Shown: in pieces, positions 32,166 to 41,002 of the stretch
How the letters are laid out: every line of letters starts with the position of its first letter
How positions within the stretch are numbered: position 1 is the first letter of the stretch
NCBI RefSeq assembly: GCF_002234915.1
Contig: NZ_NEWD01000004.1
Span: 248,001 to 312,000, forward strand
DNA length: 64,000 nt
Source of the DNA: Bifidobacterium vansinderenii
GTDB lineage: Bacteria; Actinomycetota; Actinomycetes; Actinomycetales; Bifidobacteriaceae
Direction of reading: 5' to 3'
Translations under genes and position numbers: made by a program
The notes under the pieces: model-generated
Seen by the model: the letters and a program-made list of their open reading frames with translations, nothing else
Told to the model about the DNA's origin: nothing
The model's database searches: none

Positions 32166-32957
32166 ATGACTGCACACCACCCCACCCCAATCAACACCAC
32201 ACACCACACCTGCCCCATATGCACCGCCAACGCGCTCGCTGACGGAATGACGATCTGCCGGCAGTGCATGCACGCCTACGCTAGGCAGCTCACGCTCCTG
32301 CGCCAGCACCTGACCGTCCTGCAGCTGGTCATCCGCCGCGAGGTGCATCTGCGTGAGCGCGGCGGCGGGAGGGGTTCGTTCGCGCCGTTGGGCATCGACG
32401 TGTCCGCGGCCGATCTCGAGACCGAGGCCGAACGGCTGATCGATGGGATTTGCACCGTGGCCGGGCTGCCCGGCGGCCGTTGGCAACGGGCATTGCCGCG
32501 GCTGGGCGCGAATCTGCACACGCTGGCGGGACTGCCCGATGCGGCGGATCATCTCGAGGGGCTCATTCGGATCAATGGGCGGCTGGAGCGGGTGACCGAT
32601 CGTCGGCCGCGGCTGCGCAGGCTTGTCGGGGTGTGCGACGTGTGCGGGGCGATGGTCCATGCCGTTCAGGGCGAGGAGTGGGCGGTATGTGGCAGGTGCG
32701 ACAGTCTGCTGCATCTGCCCTCGGTGCGCCGGGCGGCGCGGACCAGACTGGACGCGCTGCATACCACGCAGACCCCGTCCGGGGCCGCCGTGTGGGTGAG
32801 CCGGGAAACCGGGATCGACGTCACGCGTGATGACGTCAACAACTGGATCCGCTCGGGCAGAATCACGGCACCGAGGCTCGAGAACGGCTATCGTGAGTTT
32901 CCTATCCTGCGGCTGATCGAGCTCGCCGAGTCGAAAATGGATTCTAAGCGGGAGTAG
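32166..32957 (+). CDS. double zinc-finger DNA-binding protein, candidate late regulator
   Basis: 263 residues with GGGAGGGACAACC before the ATG. Two Cys4 fingers: CPICTANALADGMTICRQC (about 16-34) and CDVCGAMVHAVQGEEWAVCG (about 158-177). The C-terminus (GAAVWVSRETGIDVTRDDVN then NWIRSGRITAPRLENGYREF) is a helix-turn-helix/excisionase-like segment. It is the last gene before the tRNA and packaging genes, so it could regulate late transcription; this is positional inference. Confidence 0.6.
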   Translation: MTAHHPTPINTTHHTCPICTANALADGMTICRQCMHAYARQLTLLRQHLTVLQLVIRREVHLRERGGGRGSFAPLGIDVSAADLETEAERLIDGICTVAGLPGGRWQRALPRLGANLHTLAGLPDAADHLEGLIRINGRLERVTDRRPRLRRLVGVCDVCGAMVHAVQGEEWAVCGRCDSLLHLPSVRRAARTRLDALHTTQTPSGAAVWVSRETGIDVTRDDVNNWIRSGRITAPRLENGYREFPILRLIELAESKMDSKRE

Positions 32958-33000
32958 GCCTACACGCACCTGTGATATACTCGCTTCAGCGATAAGTATG

Positions 33001-33034
33001 AGAACCCCGAGATCCCTTGTGGATCCGGGGTTCT
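33001..33034 (+). terminator. hairpin ending the early transcript
   Basis: AGAACCCC (33001-33008) pairs with GGGGTTCT (33027-33034), with inner GATCC/GGATC pairing. It lies 44 bp after the zinc-finger gene and before the phage tRNA. It lacks a strong T-run. Confidence 0.6.
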
Positions 33035-33110
33035 CTGCGTATTGCACCCTTTCTCTCAATTGGACACCGTGTCACCTCCCCGTCGGCAGTCAGCGGGGAT
33101 GCGACACGCC

Positions 33111-33194
33111 GGATGGTTGGCCGAGCGGTCGAAGGCACCTGTTTCGAAAACAGGCGAGGCGTATCCTCCGGGGGTTCGAATCCCTCACCATCCT
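33111..33194 (+). tRNA. phage-encoded tRNA-Ser (anticodon CGA)
   Basis: Class II fold: acceptor GGATGGT/ACCATCC, D arm GCC-GAGCGGTCGAA-GGC, anticodon stem CCTGT/ACAGG with loop TTCGAAA (anticodon CGA, codon UCG), a long variable arm GAGG-CGTAT-CCTC and T loop TTCGAAT. The discriminator base is T, not the usual G for serine, and the next three bases are CCA. It lies between the early and late gene blocks. Confidence 0.9.
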
Positions 33195-33218
33195 CCACAC
33201 ACCACGGGAAGGCTAGCC

Positions 33219-33611
33219 ATGGGATGGAAGGTCTGCTCGACAGCGGGCTGCGCGAACATCATCGACGACACCGAGAGCAAATGCCTCGAGTGCCGGAGGA
33301 GGAAGGACCGCCGCCGCACCCGGATCAGGAACCCATACAATACCGCAGGCCATCAGGGATTCCGCAGGCAGGTACTGGCACGGGATCCCCGGTGCGTATG
33401 CCCCGGCGCCGTGGACCATGGCGGCTGCGGCAAGCATGTCGGCATGTGCGCTCGGCCCAGCACCGTGGCCGACCATTACCCATACGAGAGGACCGAGCTC
33501 ATAGAGCTGGGCCTGAACCCGAACGATCCGCGCTACGGTCGCGGCCTGTGCGCCCGATGCCACGACACCAAGACCGGCCTGACACGTCCTTCAGGCTTCA
33601 GAGCGCAATGA
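33219..33611 (+). CDS. HNH endonuclease, packaging-associated
   Basis: 130 residues from ATG 33219, with GGGAAGG upstream; the frame extends left through the tRNA but without homology. Zinc pairs CSTAGCANIIDDTESKCLEC and CARCH flank the HNH core: RDPRCVCPGAVDHGGCGKHV, ADHYPYERTE, NDPRYGRGLCARCHDTKTG. HNH proteins immediately upstream of terminase are a hallmark of HK97-like phages, where they act with terminase in DNA cleavage during packaging. Confidence 0.88.
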   Translation: MGWKVCSTAGCANIIDDTESKCLECRRRKDRRRTRIRNPYNTAGHQGFRRQVLARDPRCVCPGAVDHGGCGKHVGMCARPSTVADHYPYERTELIELGLNPNDPRYGRGLCARCHDTKTGLTRPSGFRAQ

Positions 33612-33900
33612 CAACAGGCGCGCAAAGCGAACCGAAACAACAACACACGCGCACGGCACACGACAGGACCGGAAGCGTCATACAAACCAAGCAAACGCCT
33701 CGGAAAAATCAATCAAAACGTTGAAATACCAGCGGTTTCACCCCATGGGGGGTGGGGGTAAACGCTCGGGGAGGCCGGACCGCCGGTGAGGTGTCTCCAA
33801 GGTGCGCGGCGTTCAAACATTCCTCGGAGGAGGCCGAAACGGCCACTCCGAATCATCCAATGGCGAGGGCGAAAGGCCCGAACGAATGAGGTGAACGATC
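33612..33900. other. non-coding gap before terminase; candidate packaging site
   Basis: About 290 bp without a convincing gene between HNH and small terminase, the usual place for cos or pac. It contains CCCCATGGGGGGTGGGGGTA (33745-33764) and dyad elements CGGACCGCCGG and CTCGGGGAGGCCGGAC. No cleavage site can be pinpointed by reading. Confidence 0.4.
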
Positions 33901-34440
33901 ATGACGAGCGGAGGTGCAAGGGCTCGCAGCGGCCCTCCCAAGAATCCAAACTCACGGACATCGGAACGAGCGGGATACACGCTGATGTCGCTGCCCAACA
34001 GCGGATACGACGGCAAGCCGCCGCGCTTTCCGCTGGCTGATTATCGAATCGAAAACGTCACCAACGATGACGGCCGAGTCTACGACGAGGAAGGCAGCCA
34101 ATCGTTCAAACGCCGCGAGAGGAAACTCTGGCGGGAACTCTGGAAAACCTCGCAGGCATGTGCGTGGAGCCTGCCCCAATACCAGTACATGGTCTACGAC
34201 GTGGCCATGTACTGTCGGCTGATGGTCATCAGTGAAACATCGACCGCCAAGGCCGCCGATCGTGCACTGATCCCACGCTACGCCGACCGGATCGGCATGA
34301 GCGCCGCAGGGCTTGCCTCATTGGGCTGGAAAATCGCGCCGGACGAGTTCGCCCAACGGCGAATGGAACGCGACATTACGGAACAGCAGGCAAATGGCGA
34401 CGGCATGACCGTCCGCAAACGTCGTCTGAGGGCGTCATGA
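33901..34440 (+). CDS. terS: terminase small subunit
   Basis: 179 residues. The N-terminal basic Gly/Pro segment (ARARSGPPKNPNSRTSERAG), a helical middle (RRERKLWRELWKTSQACAWS) and the position directly before terminase large fit actinophage small terminases, which recognise phage DNA. Identification rests more on context than on motif. It overlaps the next gene by ATGA. Confidence 0.75.
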   Translation: MTSGGARARSGPPKNPNSRTSERAGYTLMSLPNSGYDGKPPRFPLADYRIENVTNDDGRVYDEEGSQSFKRRERKLWRELWKTSQACAWSLPQYQYMVYDVAMYCRLMVISETSTAKAADRALIPRYADRIGMSAAGLASLGWKIAPDEFAQRRMERDITEQQANGDGMTVRKRRLRAS

Positions 34441-35564
34441 ACGAATTCGTCATCGACTTCCCCACTCTTGGCGATCTCAACGATGCCTGGATCACCGCCC
34501 ACTGCCGACAGCCGGACGGCCCGCTACGAGGCCGACCTTTCCAACTGTCGGACTGGCAGTTCTGGATCCTCGCCAATCGGCTGCGGATCCGTGACGACGC
34601 CGAATACGTTCCTCCGGAGGAAGTCACCATCGACAATCCGATGGTGCTCAATCAGGCATTCACCTACCGCCAGACGTTGACGGTAGGACCGCAGAAAACC
34701 GGAAAGGGTCCGACCGAAGCCGCCTTCGTCGCGGACGAGGCCAAGGGCCCCGTGATCTTCGACGGATGGGCCCAGCCAGGCGACTGCTACCGCTGTTCGG
34801 ACTGGGGATGCCCCTGCGGGTTCGAATTCCCTTACCAAGCGGGAGAACCCAAAGGCCGTCCGCACCCATCGCCATTGATCCAGATGACCGCCAACTCGGA
34901 GGATCAGGTCAAGAACGCCTACCGTCCCCTGCAGGCCATGATCCAGCTCGGCCCATTGAAGCATCTGCTGCTGGTCCGAGACAATTTCATCAGGATTCTG
35001 CAACCAGGAATCGACGGCGAAGACGACGGACTCGACCTCGACCGTATAGATATCGTGACCAGCTCCGCGAAATCACGACTCGGCAACCCGATCAGTGACG
35101 CGGAACAGGATGAGGCCGGACTCTACACCGATTCCAACGGCATGATCAAGGTCGCGGATACCCAGCGACGAGGCGCAGCCGGTATGGGAGGGAGAACCCA
35201 CGCGTGGACCAACGCATGGGATCCCAGCGAAAACAGCTATGCGCAACGCATCTGGGAAGCGCAGGCAGAGGATGTGTTCATCTTCTACCGCAACCCGGAT
35301 CTGGATCCGCGGCTCAGGCACGAGGATGGCAGCCAGTTTAGCTTCTTCAACAAGCGCGAACGCCGTCAAATCCTCAGCACCGTCTACGAGGGATCCCCGT
35401 GGGTGAGTATCGACTCGATCGACGCCGAGGCCGTCGCCCTGATGCGAACCGATCCCAATCAGGCCGAACGGTTCTTCGGCAACCGACTTGTCCAGGGCGC
35501 CGGAGCGTGGCTTGACGAAGGAGTGTGGGCAAAGGCTTATGCAGGCACACCAGATATGGCTTGA
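34437..35564 (+). pseudogene. terL: terminase large subunit, ATPase part (frame-disrupted gene, part 1)
   Basis: 375 residues. Walker A is LTVGPQKTGKGP (about 81-92), and the acidic EQDEAGLYT segment fits Walker B. An unusual Cys-rich insert (CYRCSDWGCPCGFEF, about 117-131) follows the Walker A region. The frame stops at GAT ATG GCT TGA, exactly where the protein should continue into its nuclease domain, which is found in the +1 frame from 35561 on. A single-base indel, a +1 recoding event or a sequence error would explain it. Confidence 0.85.
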
Positions 35565-36207
35565 GAATCCCCCTGACGGCACCGAGATCTGCTGCGGTTT
35601 CGATGGCAGTGAAAACGATGACTGGACATGCATCAAGGCCGAAACCCTGAACGGGTTGATCTTCACTCCACGATACGGAGACGACCGCAGAGCAACCATC
35701 TGGAATCCCAAAGTCTGGGGAGGAAGAATCCCCCGAGGTGAGATCAACGCCGCGTGGGAGGAGATCAACCAACGGTACAAGATCATCCGAGCCTACTGTG
35801 ATCCCGGATTCAGGGACGAAGTGTCGTGGGAATCCGACATCGAAGCATGGGATCGAAGATATGGGCCCAGAAAGTACCTGCCATGGGTCATGAGCGGATC
35901 CAGCCGAGTCGGAGCCGTCTACGAGGCCCTGCGCAGATTCGAGGCCGATGTGGCAAACGGCACGATCCACCATGACGGCTGCCCGATTACCACCACCCAC
36001 ATGGCCAACGCCAGGAAGATCAGCAAAAGTCTCGAACGCTACGGACTCGGCAAACCCAAACAGGATCGAAAGATCGACGCCGCGGTGACCAGCGTCCTCG
36101 CTCATGAAGCGGCATGCGACGCCAGAACCGCAGGCTGGGGAGAACGCAAGCACAACTTCATCTACAGCGCATCAAGCACAAGGAGACCACGTGGCATACT
36201 CCGCTGA
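35539..36207 (+). pseudogene. terL: terminase large subunit, nuclease part (frame-disrupted gene, part 2)
   Basis: The RNase H-like nuclease domain in the +1 frame; 35539 is the first ATG in that frame, but the homologous part begins at about 35561 (LENPPDGTEICCGFDGSEND). Metal-binding acids: CGFDGSENDDWT, RAYCDPGFRDEV and RKIDAAVTSVLAHE. Joined to part 1 it gives a protein of about 590 residues, normal for TerL. As read, the two halves cannot be one polypeptide, and no ribosome site precedes part 2. Confidence 0.83.
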
Positions 36208-37693
36208 ACAGATCAACGCCATTACCAACCTGCTCGCCAGAAAGATAGCCTTGCGCCGCCCCGACATCGACAAGCACATGGGCTACGTCAAAGGGCGTCG
36301 CGGGGAGCTCCGGTTCGTATCCGACGAATTCAAACGCTATATCAGCAGCAGATTCAGAGGATTCACCGACAACTGGTGCCTCCCCGTCGCCCAGGCTCCT
36401 GTCGAACGTATCCAGTTCAAGGGATTCACACCCTACAATCCCTCGGACAGGATCGACCGCAGGGTATGGGCGTGCTGGAACCGATCGGACTGCGACCGGT
36501 ATCTGTCCGAAGCCGCTCTCGTCATGACATCATCCCGGAGGAGCTTCGGCCTCGTCAGCCTCCTCGACAACGGGCTGGCCCGCATCTCATTCGAAAATCC
36601 CGACTCGTGCGCCGTCATCTACGACGCCATCACAGGAGAAACCAAAGCCGGCCTGCTCCTCAGGCAGGACGACGAACACGAGATCGGCCAGCTCCTGCTG
36701 CCCGACGCAATCTATACCGTTTCCCGCAAGCAGGAAAACGCGGATGCCAGCGATCTGACCCATACTCCCCCGGACATGCAGTGGGAATTCGACCCAGAAT
36801 CCTACAAGCCAAACCCCCTCGGAGAAGTCCCGCTCGTCGAATTCCGCAATCAAACACTGCTCGACAACAGTCCAGTCAGCGACATCAGCATGGTCGAGGA
36901 CATGCAGGACACCGTCAACGTCGTCTGGGCCTACCTGCTCAACGGACTCGACTGGGCCACATTGCCCGGCCGTCTCATCCTCGGCGGAGACAGACTCGAG
37001 GAGCCCGTCCTCGACGAACATGGCAATATAGTCGGCGCCAAAGCCGTCGAACTCGACAAACAAGTGACCGAACGCATCCTCCAGATCACCGGCGACGGCG
37101 TACGCGCCACCGAATGGAGCGCCGCCAACCTCCAAACATTCATCCCGGTCATCGAAAAGGCCGTGGAACACATCGCCGCGGAAACACGCACCCCCGGCCA
37201 CTATCTGCTCACCAAAGCGGAGGTGCCGGCCACCGGCTATGAGGTCGCCGAAGCCGGACTCGTCAGCAAATGCGTCGAACGCATCGGATACATGCGCGGA
37301 GGAATCCGCAAGCTCTGCCGTCTCGCCGCCATCATGGAAGGAGACGACTACACGGCACAGGTCATCGAATCCTCCACCGTCGACTTCGCCAGCCCCCTCT
37401 ACCGCAACGAAGCCCAAATGGCCGACGCCATGCTCAAATACAAGCAGCTGGGGTTCCCCCTCCAATGGATCGCGGAACGCATGGGCCTAGGCGCAGAGGA
37501 AATCGAACGCATCATGACGCTCAAACGCGACGAGGACACCGACCCCGAACTCGAAGCCCTCTCCCGCTCACTCCAGATCGGACAAACCGATGACACTGCA
37601 AACCCTGACGGACAGCCAACAGACCCTAACCAGACTGGAACTGGCCGCAACCAGGACAGCACGCAGACTCTGGAACAGAACCAATCCCGATGA
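36191..37693 (+). CDS. portal protein (SPP1 gp6-like)
   Basis: 500 residues from GTG 36191, preceded by AAGGAGACC. RPDIDKHMGYVKGRRGELRF and NWCLPVAQAPVERIQFKGFT at the N-terminus, WATLPGRLILGG and LAAETRTPGHYLL-type segments (here HIAAETRTPGHYLL) are typical of the actinophage/SPP1 portal family. It forms the dodecameric DNA channel and docks terminase. The C-terminal tail is Asp/Gln/Thr-rich. It overlaps the nuclease part of TerL by 17 bp and the MuF gene by 104 bp. Confidence 0.92.
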   Translation: MAYSAEQINAITNLLARKIALRRPDIDKHMGYVKGRRGELRFVSDEFKRYISSRFRGFTDNWCLPVAQAPVERIQFKGFTPYNPSDRIDRRVWACWNRSDCDRYLSEAALVMTSSRRSFGLVSLLDNGLARISFENPDSCAVIYDAITGETKAGLLLRQDDEHEIGQLLLPDAIYTVSRKQENADASDLTHTPPDMQWEFDPESYKPNPLGEVPLVEFRNQTLLDNSPVSDISMVEDMQDTVNVVWAYLLNGLDWATLPGRLILGGDRLEEPVLDEHGNIVGAKAVELDKQVTERILQITGDGVRATEWSAANLQTFIPVIEKAVEHIAAETRTPGHYLLTKAEVPATGYEVAEAGLVSKCVERIGYMRGGIRKLCRLAAIMEGDDYTAQVIESSTVDFASPLYRNEAQMADAMLKYKQLGFPLQWIAERMGLGAEEIERIMTLKRDEDTDPELEALSRSLQIGQTDDTANPDGQPTDPNQTGTGRNQDSTQTLEQNQSR

Positions 37694-38807
37694 CATCCAA
37701 ACATCCTGGCAGCCACTCAGCAACCAGCTCGCGGACATCCTCGCCAGCATCCAGATCCACGTCGCGGAGACCGCCGCCGACGCCAACCTCATGATGCTTG
37801 CCGAACAGCACGAATATGTCCGGCCTCTAGCCATCCCCGACACCGCAGCACTCGCCGGGACCACAGCCCAAGGCCAACCCCTACGGGAAGCGCTCCAAGC
37901 CCCAGCCACCGCCACCCTGCACGCCATCAAAACCGGGACTCCCCCGCTCGAAGCCATGCAGACCGGCAGGACCCTCCTCACTCTCATCACCGCGCTCGCG
38001 GTCAACGACGTGGCCAGACAGGCCGCGCAACTCGATATCGCGACACGGCCCGGAGTGTCATGGGTCAGAGTCGAGGCTCCGAACTGCTGCGACCGGTGCA
38101 TGATCCTCGCCGGGAAGATATTCCGGTGGAACGAAGGTTTTCTGCGCCACCCCCACTGTCATGGACGGCACGTGCCCGTCACCAGCCGAGACAAGGCGAA
38201 AGAACTGGGCTACGTCACGGACCCCATGGACGGGTTCCGTGATCTCACCAGAGAACAGCAGGACAGAATTTTCGGCCGGCATAGTGCACAGGCCATCCGT
38301 GACGGAGCCGACATCTACCAGGTCGTCAACGCCAAGAGAGGCATGACCGAGATCGGCCGATCGCAACGGGCAAGAGGATATTTCTCCATGACCACCACGG
38401 AGGGCACCACCCGCTACGGCTGGTCCAACATGATCGCCGGGCAACAGGGACGCACACAAAAACGTCGCCTGACCGTGGACGCGATCTATACCCTCTCCAG
38501 AAGCCGCGAGCAAGCCGTGGAACTCCTCAAACGCGAGGGGTACATCCTACCCGATCACTGGAGAGAAGACGTCCCCGACATTCGCCGCAGCCTGTGGCTA
38601 CACAACAACGATTGGCGACAGGGACGCCATGAAACCATGACCACCGCGCAGAAACGCGTTCAGAACGCGCGCCTGCGCTACGAGGCCGCGCTCGCCGGCC
38701 GCAACCCCTATCTGTCGAACGCGCCGGTCACGCCCGAAATCCTCGCGCAGACCGAACGCCAATACCGACACTGGCTCTCGAGAGAAGGCCAGATATACAC
38801 CCAGTAG
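37590..38807 (+). CDS. MuF-like minor head protein
   Basis: 405 residues. A helical N-terminal half is followed by the head-morphogenesis signature NCCDRCMILAGKIFRWNEGF with HPHCHGRHVPVTSRDKAKEL (about 170-210): two Cys pairs plus histidines, as in MuF/minor capsid proteins. These are packaged in small numbers and are needed for capsid formation; some carry proteases or effector domains at the C-terminus, but none is recognised here. It starts inside the portal gene. Confidence 0.85.
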   Translation: MTLQTLTDSQQTLTRLELAATRTARRLWNRTNPDDIQTSWQPLSNQLADILASIQIHVAETAADANLMMLAEQHEYVRPLAIPDTAALAGTTAQGQPLREALQAPATATLHAIKTGTPPLEAMQTGRTLLTLITALAVNDVARQAAQLDIATRPGVSWVRVEAPNCCDRCMILAGKIFRWNEGFLRHPHCHGRHVPVTSRDKAKELGYVTDPMDGFRDLTREQQDRIFGRHSAQAIRDGADIYQVVNAKRGMTEIGRSQRARGYFSMTTTEGTTRYGWSNMIAGQQGRTQKRRLTVDAIYTLSRSREQAVELLKREGYILPDHWREDVPDIRRSLWLHNNDWRQGRHETMTTAQKRVQNARLRYEAALAGRNPYLSNAPVTPEILAQTERQYRHWLSREGQIYTQ

Positions 38808-38825
38808 CCAATCGAAAGGAACGGC

Positions 38826-39446
38826 ATGGATACCGAAGAAACCACTCCCAAGAACCAGAACGACGACCAGCAGGCCCCGCCCGATAACGATCAGCAGGAA
38901 ACCGACTGGCAGTCCAAGTTCAAGGGTCAGCAGAAGGTCAACCGTGATCTCGAGCACAAGCTCAACGAGGCGTACAAGAAGGCCGACCGCGTCGACGAGC
39001 TCGAAAAGCAGATCGCCGAGCTGCAGGGCAAGGAAGCGGAGTACGAAGCCGCGCGCAAGGCGCAGGCAGTCCGCGATGACGCCCTGAAAGCGGCCAACAC
39101 GCGCATCCTCAAGGCCGAGATCCGCGCCGCCGCCAGCGGGCGACTGCAGGACCCGTCCGACGCCCTGCAGTATCTCGACCTGACCAAGTTCGAGGTCTCC
39201 GATGACGGCGAGGTCAACACCGACGCCATCACCACCAGTCTCGATGAACTCCTCAAAGCCAAGCCCTACCTCGGGAAAGCCAAGGGGGCGGCCGGCCCGC
39301 TGGGAATCATCCCCCCAAGCGGAACGCGCGACGGAGACCGGAACGCAAGCCAGCTCACCAAGGATGACATCTCTCACATGACCTCGGCCCAGATCGAAAA
39401 GGCCCGTCTCGACGGACGGCTCAAGAACCTGATGGCCGGCAACTGA
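38826..39446 (+). CDS. scaffolding protein
   Basis: 206 residues. An acidic Gln/Asp N-terminus, a long coiled coil (VNRDLEHKLNEAYKKADRVD then ELEKQIAELQGKEAEYEAAR, about 38-85) and a basic-ended C-terminus (KARLDGRLKNLMAGN) that would bind the shell. The position right before the major capsid gene and the composition are diagnostic of phage scaffolds. Confidence 0.88.
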   Translation: MDTEETTPKNQNDDQQAPPDNDQQETDWQSKFKGQQKVNRDLEHKLNEAYKKADRVDELEKQIAELQGKEAEYEAARKAQAVRDDALKAANTRILKAEIRAAASGRLQDPSDALQYLDLTKFEVSDDGEVNTDAITTSLDELLKAKPYLGKAKGAAGPLGIIPPSGTRDGDRNASQLTKDDISHMTSAQIEKARLDGRLKNLMAGN

Positions 39447-39456
39447 AAGGAGCCTC

Positions 39457-40290
39457 ATGGCAATCACCAACTTCATTCCCGAGATCTGGTCCGCCAGCAT
39501 TCTCGAAAATTTCCACAAGCAGTCCGTCATCACCCAGCTGGCCAATCGCCAGTACGAAGGCGAACTCCGAACCGGGAACAAGATCCACATCCCCGGCATC
39601 GTGGATATCACCATCAAGGATTACAAGGCCAACAAGCGCACCACCACGCCGGACGAGGTGCAGGACACCGGCATCGAACTCGACATCACCGAAGAAAAGA
39701 ACTTCGATTTCTACGTCGACGACATCGATCAGGCTCAGGCCGGCCGCAGCTTCGCCGAATACACCACCAGCGCCGGCATCGGACTCGTGGACGACGCCGA
39801 GGCCTTCCTCACCAAGAAGCTCATCGCCGAAGGTACTGCCATCGCCGGAGCTGGCCAGGTCACCACCTGGACCGAAGCCTACAATGCTGTCCTTGCCGTC
39901 CGAAAGGCCATGAACGACGCGCTCGCCCCCAAGACCGAACGCTATCTCATCGTCAACAGCGCCTTCGAGATGCTGCTGCTCTCCGACGGATCCAAGCTCA
40001 CCAGCTTCGATAAGTCCGGCATGACCGATGGCCTGCGCGAGGCAAGTATCGGCCGACTCGTCGGATTCACCGTGCTTGAATCCGACTACATCGCGGATCA
40101 GGATACTCCCATCGCCATCGGACTGTGGAAGCCCGCTCTCGCCTACGTGAGCCAGATCAACAGCACGGAGGCCCTGCGCAGCCAGGACAAGTTCGCGGAC
40201 CGCGTGCGAGGGCTCCATGTCTATGGAGGCAAGGTGATCCGCCCCAAGGCAGTCCAGGTCTACACCAGCACCACCGCCCCAAAAGGCTGA
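39457..40290 (+). CDS. major capsid protein (short form)
   Basis: 277 residues with GAAAGGAGCC upstream. HK97-fold capsid of the actinophage type: AITNFIPEIWSASILENFHK, then NKIHIPGIVDITIKDYKANK (E-loop region) and a C-terminal FADRVRGLHVYGGKVIRPKA. No N-terminal pro-domain; scaffold is separate. The gene ends ACC GCC CCA AAA GGC TGA, and the -1 heptamer at 40278-40284 allows a fraction of ribosomes to add an Ig-like tail. Confidence 0.93.
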   Translation: MAITNFIPEIWSASILENFHKQSVITQLANRQYEGELRTGNKIHIPGIVDITIKDYKANKRTTTPDEVQDTGIELDITEEKNFDFYVDDIDQAQAGRSFAEYTTSAGIGLVDDAEAFLTKKLIAEGTAIAGAGQVTTWTEAYNAVLAVRKAMNDALAPKTERYLIVNSAFEMLLLSDGSKLTSFDKSGMTDGLREASIGRLVGFTVLESDYIADQDTPIAIGLWKPALAYVSQINSTEALRSQDKFADRVRGLHVYGGKVIRPKAVQVYTSTTAPKG

Positions 40291-40421
40291 GCGTCGACCC
40301 CTCGACGCTCACTCTCAGGGTAGGGGAAACGGCGACGCTCAACGTCACCGTCGAACCTGATGGCCCCTACACGGCGGAGGTGGAAAACCCGGACATCGTG
40401 TCCATCACGGAGGAATCATGA
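40278..40421 (+). CDS. -1 frameshift extension of the major capsid protein, Ig-like (BIG2) segment
   Basis: Slippery heptamer C CCA AAA at 40278-40284. In the -1 frame (ending 40421) it adds about 46 residues, RLSVDPSTLTLRVGETATLN and beyond: the BIG2 pattern L-S-x-x-P-x-x-x-x-L-x-V-G-x-x-x-x-L-x-V-x-V-x-P-x-G. A 9-bp hairpin GAGCGTCGA-CCCC-TCGACGCTC (40289-40310) starts four bases after the heptamer, an ideal stimulator. Such frameshift-added Ig domains on capsid proteins are known in phages and are thought to bind carbohydrate surfaces. The TGA overlaps the next gene by ATGA. Confidence 0.82.
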   Translation, partial: PKRLSVDPSTLTLRVGETATLNVTVEPDGPYTAEVENPDIVSITEES

Positions 40422-41002
40422 CACCACTGGCCACGATCACGGACCTCGACGGATTCGGCATCAGCCATAACGACGACATTCTCGCCGCCAAGCTGATCGA
40501 ATCCGTCTCCTCCGCGGTAAGGGAGGCCGCAGGCTGCCCAATCAGCCGGGGAACATGGACCATCACCATCCCCAGCGAGCAATCCCGCAAACTCGACCTG
40601 CCATGCCGGCCCGTCACATCGGTCGAACAGGTCCTCATCGACGGCGAGGAAACCACCGATTGGAAACTCCTCGGCAACGCCCTCTACAGGGAAACCCTGT
40701 GGGGGCCGCCCGGAGCAATCCCCCGAGCAGTCACCATCACCCTCACCGCCGGGTACGATCCCGTCCCACCGGACATCGTCCGACTCGTATGCAGCATGGT
40801 CGCCGCCGGACTTTCCCAACAGGAGAACGGCGGCCCCGGAGCAGACCGCAGCAAAGCCTACGAACGCATCGACGACTATCAGATCGGCTACCGTCAGGGA
40901 GGATCCGAGATCATCGACGCGACCGAACTCCCGGAGGCCACGAAACGCAGCCTCCGGCAACGCTTCGGAACCCCCGGACTCAGCATCGGAGTGTTCAAAT
41001 GA
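40418..41002 (+). CDS. head-tail connector (gp6/Ad1-like adaptor)
   Basis: 194 residues. ISHNDDILAAKLIESVSSAV onward, and the beta-rich WTITIPSEQSRKLDLPCRPV followed by VTITLTAGYDPVPPDIVRLV are typical of phage head-tail adaptors that sit below the portal. Starts by ATGA overlap with the capsid extension. Confidence 0.82.
   Translation: MTPLATITDLDGFGISHNDDILAAKLIESVSSAVREAAGCPISRGTWTITIPSEQSRKLDLPCRPVTSVEQVLIDGEETTDWKLLGNALYRETLWGPPGAIPRAVTITLTAGYDPVPPDIVRLVCSMVAAGLSQQENGGPGADRSKAYERIDDYQIGYRQGGSEIIDATELPEATKRSLRQRFGTPGLSIGVFK

Noticed and set aside
32108-32242. A 44-codon His/Pro-rich frame after the Thr/Pro-rich small gene
   Set aside because: It overlaps the zinc-finger gene by 77 bases in another frame, and its composition looks like an out-of-frame reading.
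35540-35575. prfB-like +1 programmed frameshift in TerL
   Set aside because: GCT TGA is a poor +1 slip site and no internal Shine-Dalgarno-like stimulator precedes it; kept only as an alternative to an indel.
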